NCBI GenBank assembly: GCA_017395365.1
Contig: JAFPUN010000003.1
Coordinates: 1-64,000 of the forward strand
Source: Bacteroidales bacterium
Lineage (GTDB): Bacteria; Bacteroidota; Bacteroidia; Bacteroidales; F082
Direction of reading: 5' to 3'
Length of the DNA: 64,000 nucleotides
Under the pieces are notes generated by a model. The model ran no database searches, was not told where the DNA came from, and saw nothing but the letters and a program-made list of their open reading frames with translations. Shown one piece after another: positions 60,943-64,000 of the stretch; the stretch's first letter is position 1, and each line of letters begins with the position of its first letter. The position numbers and the translations under genes were made by a program.

Positions 60943-61995
60943 ATGAAAAAAATATTAATCCCAATAATTTGCATGGTTCTGTTTTCGGCCTGCACCAAAC
61001 CTCTGAAATTCAAAGGCGAATACGTTGACCCAAAATTGGTTGTCAACTGCATCGCCATACCTGGAGAACCTATCAAGGCGGTGGTTTACAAAAGCGACTT
61101 CGTTTTCGACACCATCACCGACTACGCCATGCCAGAGGGCACACAAGCCTTCCTTTTCGTAAACGGCGAAAGCAAAGGCGAAATGCAGCTGAATAGTGAC
61201 ACAACCTATTATGACTATCTGAATCCTCCCGTGTTCTTTGTCAAATATCATTTCACTCACGATTATGTACCGCAAATAGGCGATGTGGTCAAAATCAGCG
61301 TGACGGCACCTGGGTTTGACGAGATAGAAGGCAGTTCGGAGGCTTTGCCCAACGAGCCCATAGGTAGTTTTGAAGATGCCCGTATTACGAAGTGGGACAC
61401 TACGAGCGCGAGCGGCTATAATGTTCCCGTACCTGGCACTGACTCAACCATATTGGTATGGCTGAAAAACTACCGAAAACACCTCACCGTCACGATAGAA
61501 ATCACAGACCCTAATCCCGGCGCGTTGGATCTTTATTGCCTTGAAGCATCGATGCGCACGGAAGGCGACTGGACCTTCCCCGATGGTTTGGAACATCATG
61601 AACAGCCCGCTGAGTTACACCAAGTCTATTTCAACGACCCCATCATCGGCACCTCGACGGTGGAGTTGGAAGACCAATTCGGCATTGACGTCGGCTTGAC
61701 CAACCGCTCAAGAAGCACCTTCAACGATGCCACTTTTGACGGGGGCAGCTATCGAATGGAAATCCCGATGGTCACCGAAACGCTTTTCAAGGCTAACGAC
61801 AGCATCAATGCCTTTGTTGAAATCAAGTTGCGGCATTTGACCGAAGGGGCATACAACTATTACAGTACCATCACTTCGGGCAATAGCCTGTCGCAATACT
61901 ACAGCGAGCCTGTTGGCGTGTATTCCAATGTGCAGAACGGCTTCGGCCTTGTGGCGGGCAGCAACGATAAGGTGATTAGTTTCCCGGTTTGGTGA
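60943..61995 (+). CDS. DUF4249 outer-membrane lipoprotein
   Basis: 350 residues from MKKILIPIICMVLFSACTKP, lipid Cys at 17; the frame upstream of 60943 overlaps the receptor gene and is not coding. DUF4249 family features: LVVNCIAIPGEPIKAVVYKS, EALPNEPIG, and the closing NVQNGFGLVAGSNDKVISFP. Members are beta-rich partners of TonB receptors, presumed to help ligand capture at the surface. Confidence 0.9.
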   Translation: MKKILIPIICMVLFSACTKPLKFKGEYVDPKLVVNCIAIPGEPIKAVVYKSDFVFDTITDYAMPEGTQAFLFVNGESKGEMQLNSDTTYYDYLNPPVFFVKYHFTHDYVPQIGDVVKISVTAPGFDEIEGSSEALPNEPIGSFEDARITKWDTTSASGYNVPVPGTDSTILVWLKNYRKHLTVTIEITDPNPGALDLYCLEASMRTEGDWTFPDGLEHHEQPAELHQVYFNDPIIGTSTVELEDQFGIDVGLTNRSRSTFNDATFDGGSYRMEIPMVTETLFKANDSINAFVEIKLRHLTEGAYNYYSTITSGNSLSQYYSEPVGVYSNVQNGFGLVAGSNDKVISFPVW

Positions 61996-62023
61996 TTTTT
62001 TTCTATGATAAAGGGAACAAAAA

Positions 62024-62058
62024 AGAAGAGGATGACTTGCGCGGTCATCCTCTTCTTG
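62024..62058. terminator. Bidirectional terminator between convergent genes
   Basis: Stem AAGAAGAGGATGAC (62024-62037)/GTCATCCTCTTCTT (62045-62058), loop TTGCGCG. A-rich on the left and T-rich on the right, serving the DUF4249 gene and the barrel gene. Confidence 0.85.
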
Positions 62059-62075
62059 TATTTCAGCTGAGTCTA

Positions 62076-62666
62076 TCAGAAATTATAGTACAAGCCGAAT
62101 GTGGCTGTAGATGCTGAGAAATCAACACTAAAGCCTGGGTCATAGGGGAAGGGAAAATTGTCAATACCGCCCAAGCTACCTTTGCTGTAGCCGATGAACC
62201 CGATATGGAACACGGCTGCCCATTTCTCTGTGGGATGGAAGGCGATGCCTGGCTTGATGCCGGCCTGCCACGTCTTTTGTAAATCTCTGCCGTATGTGAT
62301 TTCTCCATCAACGTTGTATTTGTCTCTCCAACCAATGAAGTCGAATGCTCCGTCAAGGAACAAAGTGAACTTTTCAATATTGTAGACATTGTAACGCACA
62401 TAAGGCATGACATAGAAGGCATTGACAATATACTTGTTTGTCGGGCCTCCTATATGCGAAGTGATACCTGATGAGTAACCAAGCGCGGTGGCCACTGACC
62501 AGTTACCGAAGCTGTAACCCACTTCGGGACCGAGGAAATAATACGTGCCACGAGTATCCTCATACTTGTTGGTGTTGAAAGCCAAACTGCCGCCCAACCA
62601 TACTTGGGCATTGGCCGCGAAGATGCCTGTAAAGGCAAGGACTAAGGTTAAGAGAACTTTTTTCAT
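62076..62666 (-). CDS. Outer-membrane beta-barrel protein
   Basis: 196 residues with signal peptide MKKVLLTLVLAFTGIFAANA and alternating amphipathic strands (VWLGGSLAFNTN, YYFLGPEVGYSF, VMPYVRYNVY, KFTLFLDGAFDF), ending in a terminal aromatic strand TATFGLYYNF. It fits small 8-strand OMP_b-brl proteins. Function unknown; no promoter motif could be identified. Confidence 0.85.
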   Translation of the reverse strand: MKKVLLTLVLAFTGIFAANAQVWLGGSLAFNTNKYEDTRGTYYFLGPEVGYSFGNWSVATALGYSSGITSHIGGPTNKYIVNAFYVMPYVRYNVYNIEKFTLFLDGAFDFIGWRDKYNVDGEITYGRDLQKTWQAGIKPGIAFHPTEKWAAVFHIGFIGYSKGSLGGIDNFPFPYDPGFSVDFSASTATFGLYYNF

Positions 62667-62818
62667 TTGTTTAATGGTTTAATGTGAAACAATAATGTTT
62701 GAATTGTAGAATAAACGGCTTGATATGCCGCTTATTGCTTACAAATCAAAATAAGTAGATGCCTGGCGCTCGCAGGTCAGTTTAGCGGCTCTGCCGCGGT
62801 ACGACAGCCTTAAACAAA

Positions 62819-63919
62819 TCATTTCTTCAATGCTTCCTCAGCCTGTTTGATGGTGCCGCGTTCGCCGTTGACGAAGGCCACAATGAAGGCGTCTTTATAC
62901 CCTAGGTTACGCACTTCGGTCTGCCGTTTGGTAGCGGCATCTTTGCTCGTAAACTTTCCTGAGATGTAACGGTAAGCACCGCCGTATTCATACACATCGA
63001 CCTCCTTCACACCCTTGAACGCCTTGCCCGTGTCGTCCTCTTTCTTGTCGCGGCTGGCAAACTGAACGGTAAAATAGGTGTTGCCGACATTGCTGTTGGA
63101 AGGCTTCTCACTGACTTCAGGCTGGCTAGAGGTGTGGTTCTCCGACTCAAACTCCCGCTTATACTCTTCAAAAGCACGGTAAAGTGCGAGCGCCATTTGG
63201 GTCTGGCCTTTCTCGGAGTTGAGAAATTGTTCTTCCTTAGTGTTGTTGATGAAACCCAATTCAACGAGAATGCTCGGCATAGCCGTCTTCCAAAGCACCA
63301 AGAAACCGGCTTGTTGCACGCCACGGTCGTGGCGACCCACTTTTTTGCCAAACTGGTTCTGCACCTTGCCTGCCAAATCGAGGCTTTGGCTTTGGTAGAG
63401 ACTCTGCGTCAGCGAGAAGATGATGTAGGCCTCGGTGCTATTGGGATCGAAATTGTCGTAGGCATCGGTATTGTCTTCCAACAAGATAGCGGCATTCTCC
63501 TTCTTTGCGACGGCTAGGTTTTTCTCGTTTTTCGACTCACCCATCACAAAGGTCTCGGCGCCAGAGGCCGAGTTGGGCGTCTCCGTCGAATTGCAATGGA
63601 TCGAGACAAACACATCGGCGTTGTTACGGTTGGCGATGTTGGCGCGTTCGCTCAATTCGATGAACTTGTCGGTCTTACGCGTATAGATCACCTTCACGTC
63701 GGGGAGGTTCTCTTCGATATAGGCGCCAAACTTAAGCGCGACGGCCAGATTCAGCGCCTTCTCGGTCGTCACCTTGCCCAAGGCACCGGTGTCCTTGCCA
63801 CCGTGACCTGCGTCGATGACGATGGTCTGTATCTTCTCGCCCTTCTGTGCCCAGACGCACAAAGGCAGCATAAAAATCAGGAAAAAAACACCAAATCGGG
63901 AAATCTTTCGTTCTATCAT
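62819..63919 (-). CDS. N-acetylmuramoyl-L-alanine amidase (Amidase_3) with SPOR-like domain
   Basis: 366 residues with a signal peptide (VFFLIFMLPLCVWAQ). Zinc and catalytic residues: H39 (DAGHGGKDTGA), E53 (TTEKALNLAV), H108 (VSIHCN) and E220 (ILVELGF). A linker (about 255-280) leads to a C-terminal SPOR-type domain (YFTVQFASRDKKEDDTGKAF onwards) that would bind denuded septal glycan. The enzyme cleaves the amide bond between MurNAc and the stem peptide, and probably acts at cell division. Confidence 0.93.
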   Translation of the reverse strand: MIERKISRFGVFFLIFMLPLCVWAQKGEKIQTIVIDAGHGGKDTGALGKVTTEKALNLAVALKFGAYIEENLPDVKVIYTRKTDKFIELSERANIANRNNADVFVSIHCNSTETPNSASGAETFVMGESKNEKNLAVAKKENAAILLEDNTDAYDNFDPNSTEAYIIFSLTQSLYQSQSLDLAGKVQNQFGKKVGRHDRGVQQAGFLVLWKTAMPSILVELGFINNTKEEQFLNSEKGQTQMALALYRAFEEYKREFESENHTSSQPEVSEKPSNSNVGNTYFTVQFASRDKKEDDTGKAFKGVKEVDVYEYGGAYRYISGKFTSKDAATKRQTEVRNLGYKDAFIVAFVNGERGTIKQAEEALKK

Positions 63920-63952
63920 ATTGAGTTCGTTTATTTATGCGCGAAGAAAAAC

Positions 63953-63960
63953 TATCTTTG
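63953..63960 (+). promoter_or_regulatory. Divergent promoter firing off the right edge
   Basis: Plus-strand TATCTTTG with a TTTA near 63930 at about the -33 position, suggesting a gene beginning beyond the window. Confidence 0.4.
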
Positions 63961-63978
63961 CAGCGGATTTCAATCGCA

Positions 63979-63986
63979 CAAAAGTA
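63979..63986 (-). promoter_or_regulatory. -7 element of the amidase gene
   Basis: TACTTTTG on the minus strand, about 60 bp before the ATG at 63919. Confidence 0.4.
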
Positions 63987-64000
63987 ATCGTTTTCACCTT

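Overview
The window is chromosomal DNA from a member of the Bacteroidota, most likely an uncultured host-associated Bacteroidales. The evidence is consistent: three proteins end in type IX secretion (T9SS) type A C-terminal domains, many start sites have the -7 element TAnnTTTG instead of a Shine-Dalgarno, lipoprotein signals carry a Bacteroidota-type Cys, there is a TonB-receptor/DUF4249 pair, and gingipain-, streptopain- and BspA-like proteins are encoded. The closest functional comparison is the secreted arsenal of Porphyromonas/Prevotella, but no species can be named from sequence alone. No rRNA, tRNA, CRISPR array or insertion sequence was seen.

Layout. 1-5241 is the start of a giant BspA-like surface protein (minus strand) that runs off the left edge. 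5399-8009 is a two-component system: LuxR-type regulator, histidine kinase, and a TPR sensor half separated from the kinase by a frameshift. 8513-38000 is a minus-strand block of very large secreted proteins: a Kgp-like C25 protease, a BspA-like LRR protein broken by a one-base frameshift, an Rgp-like C25 protease transcribed with an M14 carboxypeptidase, two C10 (streptopain-like) proteases and a secreted endonuclease I. A plus-strand AAA ATPase/PD-(D/E)XK gene sits inside this block, bracketed by identical 46-bp repeats. 38314-47362 holds three T9SS type A proteins, two near-identical 89-aa membrane-tailed proteins and a small HsdR_N-like nuclease-fold protein.

47514-63919 is more housekeeping-like: GH89 alpha-N-acetylglucosaminidase, two lipoproteins, a DUF1846 protein, glyA, a hipBA-type toxin-antitoxin module with HipA split in two, tyrS, a decayed AbiEii-type toxin with its antitoxin, a TonB receptor with its DUF4249 lipoprotein, an outer-membrane barrel and an N-acetylmuramoyl-L-alanine amidase.

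How the genes fit together. Proteases of two families, a carboxypeptidase that could trim the Lys/Arg ends such proteases leave, a nuclease and LRR adhesins form one extracellular degradation and adhesion set. Seven of these proteins (Kgp-like, Rgp-like, LRR, M14, both C10, nuclease) lack a recognisable T9SS type A domain and instead end in the same internally duplicated, Trp-rich module of about 150 residues (opening GxNWW, closing LQPGxGYVY). An eighth copy sits inside a protein that does end in a T9SS domain. This module is the best candidate in the window for an undescribed system: a shared C-terminal anchoring, sorting or docking domain. Intergenic DNA is rich in dispersed palindromic repeats.
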